Origin: Streptomyces sp. CB00316
GTDB lineage: Bacteria; Actinomycetota; Actinomycetes; Streptomycetales; Streptomycetaceae
NCBI RefSeq assembly: GCF_001905595.1
Contig: NZ_LIXI01000005.1
Coordinates: forward strand, 648,676 to 712,675
Direction of reading: 5' to 3'
Length of the DNA: 64,000 nt
Each line of letters opens with the position of its first letter. Within the stretch, counting starts at the first letter, position 1. The translations under genes and the position numbers were made by a program. The notes beneath the pieces were generated by a model. It saw only the letters and a program-made list of their open reading frames with translations. It made no database searches and was not told where the DNA came from. Shown here one piece after another: positions 50,524 through 59,816 of this stretch.

Positions 50524-51189
50524 ATGTTCCCGAACCGCCGCACCCCCGAGCTCCCCACCCCGGAGCAGGCCCTGCGCGGCCGTCCCGTCCCCGAATTCAC
50601 CGTCCCCTCCCGCCACACCGTGCTCGGCAACCCGCTGGTGGGGCCGTACCCGGAGGGCCTGGAGGTGGCGGACTTCGCGCTCGGCTGCTTCTGGGGCGCG
50701 GAGCGGAAGTTCTGGCAGACCGAGGGCGTCTGGACGACGCTGGTCGGCTACCAGGGCGGCTACACGGAGAACCCGACGTACGAGGAGGCCTGCTCGGGCC
50801 TGACCGGCCACACGGAGGCGGTCCGCGTCGTCTTCGACCCGGCCGTCGTCAGTTACGAGGAGCTGCTGAAGGTGTTCTGGGAGTCCCACAACCCGACCCA
50901 GGGCTTCCGCCAGGGCAACGACGTGGGCACCCAGTACCGCTCCGCGGTCTACACCCACTCCCCCGCCCAGGCAGCGGCGGCGGACGCCTCCCGCGAGGCG
51001 TACCAGAAGGTCCTGACGGCGTCGGGCCACAAGGAGATCACCACGGAGATCCTCCCGGCCGAGGGCCGCCCGTTCTGGCCGGCGGAGGCGTACCACCAGC
51101 AGTACCTGGACAAGAACCCGGGCGGTTACTGCGGGATCGGCGGTACGGGGGTGTCCTGCCCGATCGGGGTGGCTCCGGTCGAGGGCTGA
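50524..51189 (+). CDS. msrA: peptide-methionine (S)-S-oxide reductase
   Basis: 221 residues. The catalytic cysteine is in FALGCFWGAERKFW; EVVRVVFDP-like and GTQYRSAVY segments follow. The C-terminus (GGYCGIGGTGVSCPIG) has the resolving cysteines. It repairs methionine S-sulphoxide in oxidised proteins. Confidence 0.93.
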   Translation: MFPNRRTPELPTPEQALRGRPVPEFTVPSRHTVLGNPLVGPYPEGLEVADFALGCFWGAERKFWQTEGVWTTLVGYQGGYTENPTYEEACSGLTGHTEAVRVVFDPAVVSYEELLKVFWESHNPTQGFRQGNDVGTQYRSAVYTHSPAQAAAADASREAYQKVLTASGHKEITTEILPAEGRPFWPAEAYHQQYLDKNPGGYCGIGGTGVSCPIGVAPVEG

Positions 51190-51233
51190 GGGGCCCTTCC
51201 CCCTCGGGGCGGCGGCCGACCGGCGCGCGGACG

Positions 51234-51950
51234 TCAGCCGAGCATCGCGGGCAGGAGCCGGCGCAGCAACCGTTCGAACAGGGCGTCCCGCTCGGCCGGG
51301 CCCGCCGGAGGCGGCGGGCCCGCCGTCGTGAGGGCGGCCAGCAGGTGTGGGTGGCGGCCCTCGGCCGCGACGGCGGCGAGGTGGGCCGCCTGGGCGGGCG
51401 GGTCGCCGGCGCCGGGGGCCTCGCCGGCGGCCGCCATGGCCTCGCGGCGGGCGAACAGCGTGGCCAGGCCGCCCAGGAGGCCGATCGCCTCCAGCTTCTG
51501 CCGGCTCGTACCGGGTGCGGGGGCCATCACCGCCAGGGCGTGGTCCAGGTAGTCGATCGCGTGCGGGCCGAGGACCTCGCCCCGGCGGTCGTTCAGTGCC
51601 GCGAGCCAGGGATGACGGGCGTGGTCGGCCTTGGACTGGAGGGCCAGGCCGACGAGGTCGCCGAGCCAGTCGCCGCTGGGAGCGGCGGAGAGGTCCAGCT
51701 CGCCCGCGACCGCGTCCGCCATGAGGTCCAGCAGCTCGTCACGGCTCCCCACATAGCGGTAGAGCGAGGCGGGCCCGGTGCCCAGCCGCTGCGCGAGCGC
51801 GCGCATCGACACGGCGGCCAGCCCTTCGGCGTCGGCCAGGGCGAGGGCGGCCCCCGTGATCTCGTACCGGCTCCGCTCGGGCGCGGGTCCACGCGCGCCC
51901 CGTTCGGGGCGTGACCACACGGTTGTCGGCCGGGTCTCGCGGTCGGCCAC
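51234..51950 (-). CDS. TetR-family regulator with C-terminal TetR_C-like domain
   Basis: 238 residues from GTG 51950. The HTH is EITGAALALADAEGLAAVSM, then AQRLGTGPASLYRYVGSRDE, as in TetR_C_33/TetP-type proteins. It lies divergent from the truncated alpha/beta hydrolase at 52047, its probable ancestral target. Confidence 0.85.
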   Translation of the reverse strand: MADRETRPTTVWSRPERGARGPAPERSRYEITGAALALADAEGLAAVSMRALAQRLGTGPASLYRYVGSRDELLDLMADAVAGELDLSAAPSGDWLGDLVGLALQSKADHARHPWLAALNDRRGEVLGPHAIDYLDHALAVMAPAPGTSRQKLEAIGLLGGLATLFARREAMAAAGEAPGAGDPPAQAAHLAAVAAEGRHPHLLAALTTAGPPPPAGPAERDALFERLLRRLLPAMLG

Positions 51951-52046
51951 GCCCCACCACCTTCCCTCGCACCTCAGCTCTTCGGACGGCTGCAGTCTAA
52001 TATTGCGAACATCGATCGCAGTAAATCGTCGCCCGAGGAGCCCGCC

Positions 52047-52529
52047 ATGACCTGGACCGAACGCCGCTTCGCCCGCAACGGCCCGGTCGAGCTGGCCCAT
52101 GACCGCCTCAAGCAGGGCCGAAACGGCGAACCGCTGCTCCTGGTGATGGGGCTGGCCGTCTCCCGGCTCGCGGTGGCGCGGCTCTGCGCGTCGCCGGGGT
52201 ACCCGTTCGACGAGGCGGAGGCCCTGGAGCGCATCAGCGCCGACGTGGACACCGGCATCGCGGACCCGGACGCGCAGTCCCGCCAGATCGGCGCCCGCTG
52301 GAGCGGCCCGCCCCTGTCCGAACTGCGCGTCCCCACACTGGTGTTGCACGGTACGGACGACCCGCTGCTCAAGCCCTCCGCAGGACGGGCCACCGCCGCG
52401 GCGATCCACGACGCCCGGCTCGTCCTCCAGCCGGGCGTCGGCCACGACATCCCGCGCGAGCGCCACGCGGCGGTCGCGGCGGAGGTGCGGGCGCTCGCGG
52501 ACCGGGCGAAGGTGGGCGGACGCCCGTAG
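52047..52529 (+). pseudogene. alpha/beta hydrolase with internal deletion removing the nucleophile region
   Basis: 160 residues in frame. The N-terminal strand (EPLLLVMGLAVSR) leads at about residue 40 directly to ARLCASPGYPFDEAEALERI, and the C-terminal part (LRVPTLVLHGTDDPLLKPSA, with GVGHDIP carrying the His) is present. The usual cap and GxSxG elbow between them, well over 80 residues, are missing. It cannot be a normal hydrolase. It is read in frame, so the deletion was in phase. The gene is regulated, if at all, by the adjacent TetR. Confidence 0.65.
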
Positions 52530-52627
52530 AGGTGCGGGTGCTCGCGGACCGGGCAAGCGTGGGCGCCGCGAGCGTCGGACGGGAAAACCGGATGCCGAGG
52601 GGTGGCACGCGCCACTACGGTGCCCGG

Positions 52628-53062
52628 ATGGCAACACTCAGGAAAGTCCAGGTCACCTTCGACTGCGCGCAGCCCGAGCGCCTCGCCCGCTTCTGGTGCG
52701 AGGTGCTGGGGTACGAAGTGCCGCCGGTGCCGGAGGGGTTCGCGACCTGGGACGACTACAGCCGCTCGCTGCCTCCCGAGGACCGGGACGCGTGGTTCGC
52801 CTGCTCCGATCCCTCGGGGGTCGGCCCGCGCCTGTACTTCCAGCGCGTTCCGGAGGGCAAGACCGCCAAGAACCGGGTCCACCTCGACGTGCGGGCCGGC
52901 ACCGGGCTGGTCGGTGCGGAGCGGCTCGCCACGCTGGAGGCCGAGCGCGACCGGCTGGTGGCGCTCGGCGCGGTGTGTGAGCGCGTGATGGTCGCCGACG
53001 AGCAGAACGAGTCGTGCATCGTGATGCAGGACATCGAGGGCAACGAGTTCTGCCTCGACTGA
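52628..53062 (+). CDS. VOC/glyoxalase-like protein
   Basis: 144 residues from ATG 52628. The beta-alpha-beta VOC fold is recognisable from VQVTFDCAQPERLARFWCEV at the start to MQDIEGNEFCLD at the end. Members bind a metal and act on diverse substrates or as resistance proteins; no substrate can be named. Confidence 0.85.
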   Translation: MATLRKVQVTFDCAQPERLARFWCEVLGYEVPPVPEGFATWDDYSRSLPPEDRDAWFACSDPSGVGPRLYFQRVPEGKTAKNRVHLDVRAGTGLVGAERLATLEAERDRLVALGAVCERVMVADEQNESCIVMQDIEGNEFCLD

Positions 53063-53099
53063 CGCCCCCGTTCCGTCCAGCCGTCGGCGGCGGGACGGC

Positions 53100-53861
53100 C
53101 TACGGCGCCCAGGGGCCGAGCATGTCCTTCATCGCGTCCGACAACGCCATCTGGAGCAGCGGGCCGTAGGTGATCCGGCCGACGCCGAGGCGGCGGAACC
53201 GCTCAAGGTCGTGCTTGACCGGGTGGGCCGTGGAGTTGACGGGAACGGAGACGGCGGCCGTCACCGCCGCGAGCAGCTCGTCGTTGTCCTGGATCTTCAC
53301 CGGGTAGACGCTGTCCGCGCCGGCCTGCTCCAGGGCCCGCAGCCGTTCGATCGCCTCGTCGAGGACGGCGGCGGCGTCCTCCGCGTGCAGGAAGAGGTCG
53401 GTGCGTCCGTTGATCCAGACCGGGACGCCCGCGTCGTCGGCCGCCGCGCGCAGGCCCGCGATGTAGCTCGCGTGCTCCTGCGTGGTGCGCACCCGTCCGC
53501 CCTCGGAGTGGACGGTGTCCTCGATGTTGAGACCGACGCCGCCGACCTCGACGAGTCCGGCGATGAGGTCCGCGGGCTTCTGCCCGTACCCGGCCTCCAG
53601 GTCCACGGAGACGGGGATGCCGACCGACGCGATGATCGGCCTGACCGCGGCGAGCACCTCCTCGAAGGTCTGCCCCTCCTGGTCCTCCGCCCCCCGGGAG
53701 TCGGCGAGCGGATGGCTGCCTACCGTCAGCGCGGAGAACCCGGCGGCGGCCGCCGTCCGGGCCGACCAGGCGTCCCAGACGGTCGGCAGCACGAGCGGCT
53801 GGTGGTCGGCGTGGAGCTGCTTCAGGCGCTGAGCGCGCTCAACTGTGGTGCGAAAGTCCAT
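53100..53861 (-). CDS. isocitrate lyase/PEP mutase-family protein
   Basis: 253 residues. The TIM-barrel family is shown by LPTVWDAWSARTAAAAGF, the metal-binding VDLEAGYG and GLNIEDT, and NGRTDLF. The catalytic KKCGH of isocitrate lyase is absent, so it is one of the uncharacterised carboxyphosphonoenolpyruvate-like members. Confidence 0.85.
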   Translation of the reverse strand: MDFRTTVERAQRLKQLHADHQPLVLPTVWDAWSARTAAAAGFSALTVGSHPLADSRGAEDQEGQTFEEVLAAVRPIIASVGIPVSVDLEAGYGQKPADLIAGLVEVGGVGLNIEDTVHSEGGRVRTTQEHASYIAGLRAAADDAGVPVWINGRTDLFLHAEDAAAVLDEAIERLRALEQAGADSVYPVKIQDNDELLAAVTAAVSVPVNSTAHPVKHDLERFRRLGVGRITYGPLLQMALSDAMKDMLGPWAP

Positions 53862-53897
53862 GCCGGGACCGTACCCGTGGATCGGCCGGCCATCCGC

Positions 53898-54293
53898 TCA
53901 AGCGGCCAGCCGTACGGTGCCCGTCGGGGGGCCGGTGCGGCGGGCGCCGAGGCTCTCGGTGCGGGACCGCGCCCCGGAGAGCCTGATCAGCTCCCCCTGG
54001 GCCAGCGCGAGAACATCGGCGAGGCTCAGCCCGAGCGCCCGCGCGGCGGCCGCCAGCACCTCGGACGAGGCCTCCTTGCGGCCGCGCTCCACCTCGGAGA
54101 GGTAGGCCATCGAGATCCGCCCGGCGTCGGCCACGTCCTTCAACGTCCGCTCCTGGGACAGCCGTTCTCTCCGCAGTACGTCCCCGACGAGGTCGCGCCA
54201 GAGCGGCTCCCGGGCCGGGACGGGCCCGGGAGTCGGGAACGGGCGCAGCGGGATGACACGGGCGCGGGGCTGGTTCGTCGCTCGGATGGTCAC
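53898..54293 (-). CDS. XRE-family regulator (ClgR/PopR-like)
   Basis: 131 residues. The HTH (VLRRERLSQERTLKDVADAG) continues into RISMAYLSEVERGRKEASSE, closely matching ClgR/PopR-type regulators of clp protease genes in actinobacteria. The basic Pro-rich N-terminus and C-terminal tail differ. Direct targets are not visible. Confidence 0.82.
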   Translation of the reverse strand: MTIRATNQPRARVIPLRPFPTPGPVPAREPLWRDLVGDVLRRERLSQERTLKDVADAGRISMAYLSEVERGRKEASSEVLAAAARALGLSLADVLALAQGELIRLSGARSRTESLGARRTGPPTGTVRLAA

Positions 54294-54385
54294 CGCCCCA
54301 GCCTAGGAGCCGTACGCCGACCAGGCACGGCCCGAGCGTTGCGCTCCGGGCGGATCTGCTGAGGGCGAAGGTGCGTGACAGACAG

Positions 54386-54432
54386 GGGCGCCACCGGTCC
54401 GGCGGGAAACCCCGACCGGACCGGTGGCGCCC
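54386..54432. terminator. 17-bp extended hairpin after gdhA
   Basis: GGGCGCCACCGGTCCGG (54386-54402) pairs exactly with 54416-54432; CGGG/CCCG extends the stem inside. It follows the leftward gdhA stop by 22 bp. Confidence 0.78.
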
Positions 54433-54454
54433 ACGACCGTACGGTCGCCGGTCG

Positions 54455-55846
54455 TCAGATCAGCCCCTGCGCCAGCATCGCGTCCGCCACCAGCTCGAAG
54501 CCCGCGATGTTCGCGCCCACCACGTAGTTGCCCGGGCTGCCGTACCGCTCGGCGGTCGTGTGGCAGGAGTCGTGGATGTGGCGCATGATCTCGGCGAGGC
54601 GCTCCTCGGTGTGGGAGAAGGTCCAGGAGTCCCGGGACGCGTTCTGCTGCATCTCCAGGGCGCTCGTCGCGACCCCGCCCGCGTTGGCCGCCTTGCCGGG
54701 GGCGAAGGCGACGCCCGCCTCCTGGAAGATCCGGACCGCGTCGGGCGTGGTGGGCATGTTGGCGCCCTCCGCGACCGCCTTCACCCCGTTGCGTACGAGG
54801 TCGAGCGCGTCGGCCTCGTGGAGCTCGTTCTGGGTGGCGCAGGGCAGCGCGACGTCCACAGGGACCGACCACACCCCCGTACCGGCCACGAACCGGGCGT
54901 GCGGGCCGCGCCGCTCTGCGTAGTCGGAGACCCGGCCCCGGCCCGCCTCCTTGATCTCCTTCAGGAGGGCGAGGTCGATGCCCTTCTCGTCCACGACGTA
55001 GCCGCCGGAGTCCGAGCAGGTGATGACGGTCGCGCCGAGCTGCTGGGCCTTCTCGATGGCGTAGACGGCCACGTTGCCGGAGCCGGAGACCGCGACGGTC
55101 TGGCCCTCCAGCGACTCGCCCCGGCTGCGCAGCATCTCGGCGGTGAACAGGACCGTGCCGTAGCCGGTGGCCTCCGTACGGGCCTGGGCGCCGCCCCAGC
55201 CGAGGCCCTTGCCGGTGAGGACGCCGGACTCGTACCGGTTGGTGATCCGCTTGTACTGGCCGAAGAGGTAGCCGATCTCGCGGCCGCCCACGCCGATGTC
55301 GCCGGCGGGGACGTCGGTGTACTCGCCCAGGTGGCGGTGGAGCTCGGTCATGAAGGACTGGCAGAACCGCATGATCTCGGCGTCGGAGCGGCCCTTGGGG
55401 TCGAAGTCCGCGCCGCCCTTGCCGCCGCCGATGGGCATGCCGGTGAGGGCGTTCTTGAAGATCTGCTCGAAGCCGAGGAACTTCACGATGCCGAGGTTGA
55501 CGGAGGGGTGGAAGCGCAGGCCGCCCTTGTACGGGCCGAGCGAGCTGGAGAACTCGACCCGGAAGCCGCGGTTGACGTGGATGTCGCCGGAGTCGTCCGC
55601 CCACGGCACCCGGAAGATCAGCTGGCGCTCCGGCTCGCATATCCGCTCGATGATGCGGGCGTCCACGAACTCGGGGCGCTGCGTCAGCACGGGGCCGAGG
55701 GTCTCCAGGACCTCGCGGACCGCCTGGTGGAACTCCTTCTCGCCCTGGTTGCGCCGCAGGATCTCGGCGTAGAGCGGCTCGATGACCCGGTTCGCCGCAT
55801 CGTGCGTGTGAACAGGGTCGCGGCCGGAGTCGGGGGTGAGCGGCAT
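54455..55846 (-). CDS. gdhA: NADP-specific glutamate dehydrogenase
   Basis: 463 residues, the hexameric class I length. The glutamate-binding region is RFHPSVNLGIVKFLGFEQ, followed by GGGKGGADFDPKG and the dinucleotide fold QTVAVSGSGNVAVYA. It assimilates ammonium into glutamate. Confidence 0.94.
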   Translation of the reverse strand: MPLTPDSGRDPVHTHDAANRVIEPLYAEILRRNQGEKEFHQAVREVLETLGPVLTQRPEFVDARIIERICEPERQLIFRVPWADDSGDIHVNRGFRVEFSSSLGPYKGGLRFHPSVNLGIVKFLGFEQIFKNALTGMPIGGGKGGADFDPKGRSDAEIMRFCQSFMTELHRHLGEYTDVPAGDIGVGGREIGYLFGQYKRITNRYESGVLTGKGLGWGGAQARTEATGYGTVLFTAEMLRSRGESLEGQTVAVSGSGNVAVYAIEKAQQLGATVITCSDSGGYVVDEKGIDLALLKEIKEAGRGRVSDYAERRGPHARFVAGTGVWSVPVDVALPCATQNELHEADALDLVRNGVKAVAEGANMPTTPDAVRIFQEAGVAFAPGKAANAGGVATSALEMQQNASRDSWTFSHTEERLAEIMRHIHDSCHTTAERYGSPGNYVVGANIAGFELVADAMLAQGLI

Positions 55847-55996
55847 CTGATCAAGCCCTTCCGTGGGTCGGCTCGTGCGCGTCGGCGCCCCCGTCCCGGG
55901 GGGGGTGCCTACGTCGTACGCCCCGATTGTCCCGCGTCATCCGATGATCTTCGACACCCATCCACATGCCGGTCGTTCCGGACCCCCGCAGCCCCC

Positions 55997-56350
55997 TTAG
56001 AGCCCCTCCTCGGAGAACGGGGCGTCGCTCCACCGGAACCAGGCCCGGTCTCCCTGGATGTGCAGCAGGAACTCGGCGACGGCCTTCCCCTCCGGACCGG
56101 TCAGGACGAGCGCGCGGTTCACCTCGCAGCAGACCCCCTCCCACGCCTCCGCGCTCTCGTCGCTCTCGTCCTCGTCCAGCCGCTCCATGAGGGCCAGCTC
56201 ACGGTCGAAGAGCTCGCGCGTCCCGGCGTCGTAGGCCGGACCGGGGATGAACCGGCCGTGCAGCCACGGGAAGTCGAGGTCGTCGACGGCGATCTCCCCG
56301 ACGAGTTCCGGGCCGCGCCGCAGCCTCCATATGGTGCCGTCGAATCCCAT
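55997..56350 (-). CDS. conserved hypothetical protein
   Basis: 117 residues from ATG 56350 (MGFDGTIWRLRRG). Acidic middle (ERLDEDESDES) and a Trp-rich end (GDRAWFRWSDAPFSEEG). No recognised domain. It resembles small Streptomyces proteins of unknown role. Confidence 0.65.
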   Translation of the reverse strand: MGFDGTIWRLRRGPELVGEIAVDDLDFPWLHGRFIPGPAYDAGTRELFDRELALMERLDEDESDESAEAWEGVCCEVNRALVLTGPEGKAVAEFLLHIQGDRAWFRWSDAPFSEEGL

Positions 56351-56466
56351 CGCCGCCCCCGTGCGTACTCGTGCGCCTGTTCCCGTCACGGTAAGGGACC
56401 GGTGAAGTCCGGCCAGGGCAGGGGGTTACCCGTCAGGAACCGCGACACCTCGCCTGACGATCAGTC

Positions 56467-57123
56467 ATGATGCTCCCCATGACGAAGCCGCGGGGGCGTC
56501 GGAGAACGCAATCTCCTTATCAGCCAAGGTTGTTGTACGGATCCGGCCGGACCGCCGCCGCCCCTGCGCGGCCGCAGCCACCCCCGTACGGAGCACCCGG
56601 GCGGCCGCCCCGTATCCCCAGGGGCACCGGAGAGACGCGCCGCTACCTGGCGGTGGGGCTCGACTGCTATCTGTGCCTGCTGGTCGTCGGCCTGCTGGTG
56701 CACTTCTGCCTGGGCCCGGCGGGCGCGGGGGCGGGCCGGACGGCGGCGGTGCTCATCGGTCACCTCACCGTGCTGTCCTTCGCCAACCAGGTGCTGCTCA
56801 CGATGGCCGTACGGGCGAGCGCCGGAAAGCTGATCATGGGCGTACGGGTGATCCGCCTGCCCGACGCAGGCCGCCCGGAGTTCCGCCGCCTGGTCCTGCG
56901 CTGGCTCTACGGCCTGTTCTGGCTCCCCCTCCAGCCCTGGCACCACCTCCGCCGGGCGGCCGCCGCCGAGCCACCGCCCCGCGAACGCCTCGGCGGCGGC
57001 CCCCCGGCCGCCCCGTGCACGGACCTGGCGGGGGTGCGCCAGGTCCACCGCAGCGACCTGCGGTACTACCGGGAGGCGGTGGCGGGGCGTACGGGCGGAG
57101 GGGCCCCCTGGCCCCCGCGCTGA
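56467..57123 (+). CDS. RDD-family membrane protein
   Basis: 218 residues. After a basic Pro-rich N-terminal 55 residues come two membrane helices (about 65-85 and 90-112) and the RDD-type GKLIMGVRVIRLPDAGRPEF segment. The last 58 bp overlap the convergent DUF1330 gene. Function unknown. Confidence 0.78.
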   Translation: MMLPMTKPRGRRRTQSPYQPRLLYGSGRTAAAPARPQPPPYGAPGRPPRIPRGTGETRRYLAVGLDCYLCLLVVGLLVHFCLGPAGAGAGRTAAVLIGHLTVLSFANQVLLTMAVRASAGKLIMGVRVIRLPDAGRPEFRRLVLRWLYGLFWLPLQPWHHLRRAAAAEPPPRERLGGGPPAAPCTDLAGVRQVHRSDLRYYREAVAGRTGGGAPWPPR

Positions 57124-57479
57124 ACGCCCGCCCGGTCCCGGGCCGCCCTCATCGCCGCAGCGGTCGCCGACGCGTCGTACTCCGGGCCGACGCCCGGGAC
57201 GATGATCACGTCACCGTCGATGTGCCGGGTGCGCAGCGGCAGGATCTCCTGGTAGGCGGGGGACGCGTACCAGGCACGGATCTCCTCGGTACCCGGGAAG
57301 GCGATGACGACCAACGCGCCCGGCCACTGCCCCTCCACCACCTCCACCTCGGCCCCGTGCACCAGGAAGCGGCCCCCGTAGGGCTCCATGGTGGCCTGGA
57401 TGCGCTCGATGTAGCTCAGCACCTCGTCCTCGACGGGGCCGTCGGCGGGGCGCAGGTGGGCGAGGGCGTACGCGGTCAT
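57066..57479 (-). CDS. DUF1330 protein
   Basis: 137 residues from ATG 57479. The dimeric alpha-beta-barrel DUF1330 is shown by YIERIQATMEPYGGRFLVHG and EIRAWYASPAYQEILPLR. The last 25 residues are a basic extension that overlaps the RDD gene, probably from loss of the original stop. Confidence 0.85.
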   Translation of the reverse strand: MTAYALAHLRPADGPVEDEVLSYIERIQATMEPYGGRFLVHGAEVEVVEGQWPGALVVIAFPGTEEIRAWYASPAYQEILPLRTRHIDGDVIIVPGVGPEYDASATAAAMRAARDRAGVQRGGQGAPPPVRPATASR

Positions 57480-57573
57480 GGTCCGGTCCTCCGGGGTGGG
57501 TGGCGTCGGGGCAGTCTCCCCGCGACGCCTCCGATGCTGCCGGGCGGGGCGGACGGCGTCGATTACCTCGGAG

Positions 57574-57767
57574 GTCATGGCGGCGGCCGCACAGCGAAGC
57601 GCCCGGCCAGTTGTCCTGACCAGGCGCACTTGCGAGTACGTGTGGAGGCTCGTACTGCGGCCGCTTGGACCGCCGTCCACGACGCCGTCTTCGAACGCGG
57701 CCAACTCACCGTAAGTGCAAACGAGCACAGGGCCGTTGCACATGTCCTTGGTGTCACGCATGGTCAT
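57574..57767 (-). pseudogene. DUF397 domain remnant
   Basis: Read leftward from about 57767, MTMRDTKDMCNGPVLVCTYG continues to ELAAFEDGVVDGG, the C-terminal half of a DUF397 protein. The N-terminal half (WRKSSYS-type) is missing and no ribosome-binding site is evident. DUF397 genes usually follow an XRE/DUF5753 regulator, which is absent or decayed here. Confidence 0.5.
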
Positions 57768-58378
57768 GCGGCCACCGTCGAGGGAGGCGGCATCCCGATG
57801 CCAGCGGCTGCGCGTACAGCATCGTCGGCCGGGATGAGGAGCGCGGGCGGCAGTGCGGGCTCCGCCCCGATGGCGGTGGGCACGACCGGACGCTGAAAGG
57901 CAGACGTCCCGCTGGGTGAGGTTGCCCGCGTGCCGGCATCCGAGCCCGGGGACGGCGTACTGGAACCGGCGCTGGGGGAGCTGCATACGGATCTGGGTGT
58001 AGGTGTGGATCCACTGGGCAAGGCACGGCAACCCGATACGCAGGGATACCGGTCGCCTGGGTGATGACCTGGCTCGCCCGCAGGCCGGAGTTCAACGGGG
58101 CATCGACCTTCTGATCCATGAGCGAGCGCGGTGGAGACGATTTGTGCGGCGCGAACCGGGTCGTCCAGGGCGGACAGATCCTGGGCAGCTGGTTCCTGCC
58201 CAGTGACGTCCGCGTCCTCCCCGCCGACCGGGGTGACCTAGATGTTGCTGGCCATGACGTTGTTGCCATTAGCCGGGCTGCGCGTGGAGCTGTACGAATG
58301 TGACCAGACGGGAAGCGGTTCGGGCCATGCACGGCTGGTGTGGGCAGGTCCTGTTTGCCACGACAGCATGTCCCGTCT
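57768..58378. other. gene-free degenerate stretch
   Basis: About 600 bp with lower GC than its surroundings and no reading frame I can support. It lies between the DUF397 remnant and the merR gene and may be decayed regulator or mobile-element DNA. Confidence 0.45.
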
Positions 58379-58729
58379 CTAGCGAGCGGAGGCGAGTGCC
58401 GAAAGTCGCTGCCGCGTGTCCCTGAGCGAGGCTTCCTTGGCGTCAAGGCGTCGCGCCAGGGCATCCAGCTCGGCCCGAAGGTCGGGGCACATCTCGAGGG
58501 ACACACCGTGCTCGCCCGAACGAGCGCAATCGAGGTAACGGCGGATGGTTTCGGTCCCGAGGCCTGCGGCGATCATCGTCTTGATCTGGGCCACACGCGC
58601 GATGTCGGAATCGGTGTAGGCCCTGTAGCCGTTACGGTCGCGCTCGGGGACCAGGAGCATGCAGTCTTCATAGTGGCGCAGCGCTCGCGCTGTCACCCCG
58701 GTCAGCTCGGCGAGCTGGCTGATACGCAC
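58379..58729 (-). CDS. MerR-family regulator
   Basis: 116 residues from GTG 58729, with AGGAGG 5 nt upstream. The N-terminal winged helix (RISQLAELTGVTARALRHYE) and the following RDRNGYRAYTDSD are typical; the C-terminal coiled coil (about 80-115) has no metal-binding cysteines. It lies divergent from the hydrolase gene, its likely target. Confidence 0.88.
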   Translation of the reverse strand: MRISQLAELTGVTARALRHYEDCMLLVPERDRNGYRAYTDSDIARVAQIKTMIAAGLGTETIRRYLDCARSGEHGVSLEMCPDLRAELDALARRLDAKEASLRDTRQRLSALASAR

Positions 58730-58784
58730 GGGTCCTCCTGTGATTTGACCTTCACGCTGACGTGAAGCCTTACCGTCCAGCGCC

Positions 58785-59387
58785 ATGACACTGAAGACAA
58801 CCCGGAAGCGGGCCACGATCATCCACGGCTACGCCGCAACACCTGAGGACCATTGGTTCGGATGGCTGGCCGCGCAGCTCGACGCCCGTGGCATTCCTAC
58901 GACCGTTCCTGCCCTTCCGGACTCCGAAGCGCCTGACCCTGATCGCTGGCTGGCAGCCGTGGCAGCCAGCGTCGGTGCGCCGGATGAGGGCTCGACCCTG
59001 GTGGCGCACAGCCTCGGCTGCATCACGGCCCTCCGCCATCTCTGCTCCCTGGCGGGTCCGTGGCGTCTTGGTGCGCTCGTGCTCGTCTCAGGATTCGTCA
59101 ACACGCTGCCGACCCTTCCGACGCTGGACTCTCACATCGGCAAGCCGCTGGATCTGGCCGGGATCCGCAACCACGTCGACAGACTCACCCTGATCCGGTC
59201 GGACGCGGACCCTTACGTACCACCGAGCCACACCGACCGCCTTGCCGATCTCCTGGGGGCACCGTCCCAGGTCATTCCCGGAGCCGGCCACTTCCTCGCG
59301 TCCGACGGTGTGACGTCGCTCCCCGCGGCCCTCGCGGCGATCACATCGTCCCGAAGGACCGACGGAGAGCTGACGAGAACGAGATGA
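58785..59387 (+). CDS. alpha/beta hydrolase (RBBP9/YdeN type)
   Basis: 200 residues. The N-terminal IIHGYAATPEDHWFGWLAAQ is typical of RBBP9-like serine hydrolases. The nucleophile is in STLVAHSLGC, the Asp in SDADPYVPP and the His in GAGHFLAS. The stop overlaps the ATG of the IS481 remnant, which inserted directly at its end. Confidence 0.85.
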   Translation: MTLKTTRKRATIIHGYAATPEDHWFGWLAAQLDARGIPTTVPALPDSEAPDPDRWLAAVAASVGAPDEGSTLVAHSLGCITALRHLCSLAGPWRLGALVLVSGFVNTLPTLPTLDSHIGKPLDLAGIRNHVDRLTLIRSDADPYVPPSHTDRLADLLGAPSQVIPGAGHFLASDGVTSLPAALAAITSSRRTDGELTRTR

Positions 59388-59816
59388 CACACCGCAACGC
59401 GCCACTCTCTCCCGAGGGGCGACGTCGACTTGTGGAGCGCTGCAAGTCACGCCCGATCGCTCATGTCACCGCGGAGATGGGCATCTCGCGGGCGACCGCT
59501 TCGAAGTGGGTGCACCGCTACCGCCAGCACGGCGATCTTGGTCTGCTGGACCGCTCCTCAGCACCACACCACAAACCCTCCGCGATTCCGGCAGACGTGG
59601 TCAGCCGGAATGAGAACATGCGACGCGAGAACGAGTGGTCTGCCGCCCGCACCTGGCTGTCTGGAGGATGAACGCCGCGACGCTCTCGCGGTCTGGAACA
59701 TCCACTACAACTACCACCGGCCACCGCTCAACCGATCGCTCCAGAACGCCATGCTCACGCACCTCGCCTACGCCACCGGCGGCGCGGAGGTCATCAGCCT
59801 GGACGACGGCTCATGA
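59384..59816 (+). mobile_element. IS481-family transposase remnant
   Basis: The N-terminal HTH part (MTHRNAPLSPEGRRRLVERC to about residue 85) is intact, then the reading frame breaks at about 59650. The C-terminal end (AVWNIHYNYHRPPLNRS) reappears in another frame at about 59690-59816. The DDE catalytic core between them is deleted, so the element is inactive. I could not find its terminal repeats. Confidence 0.75.
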
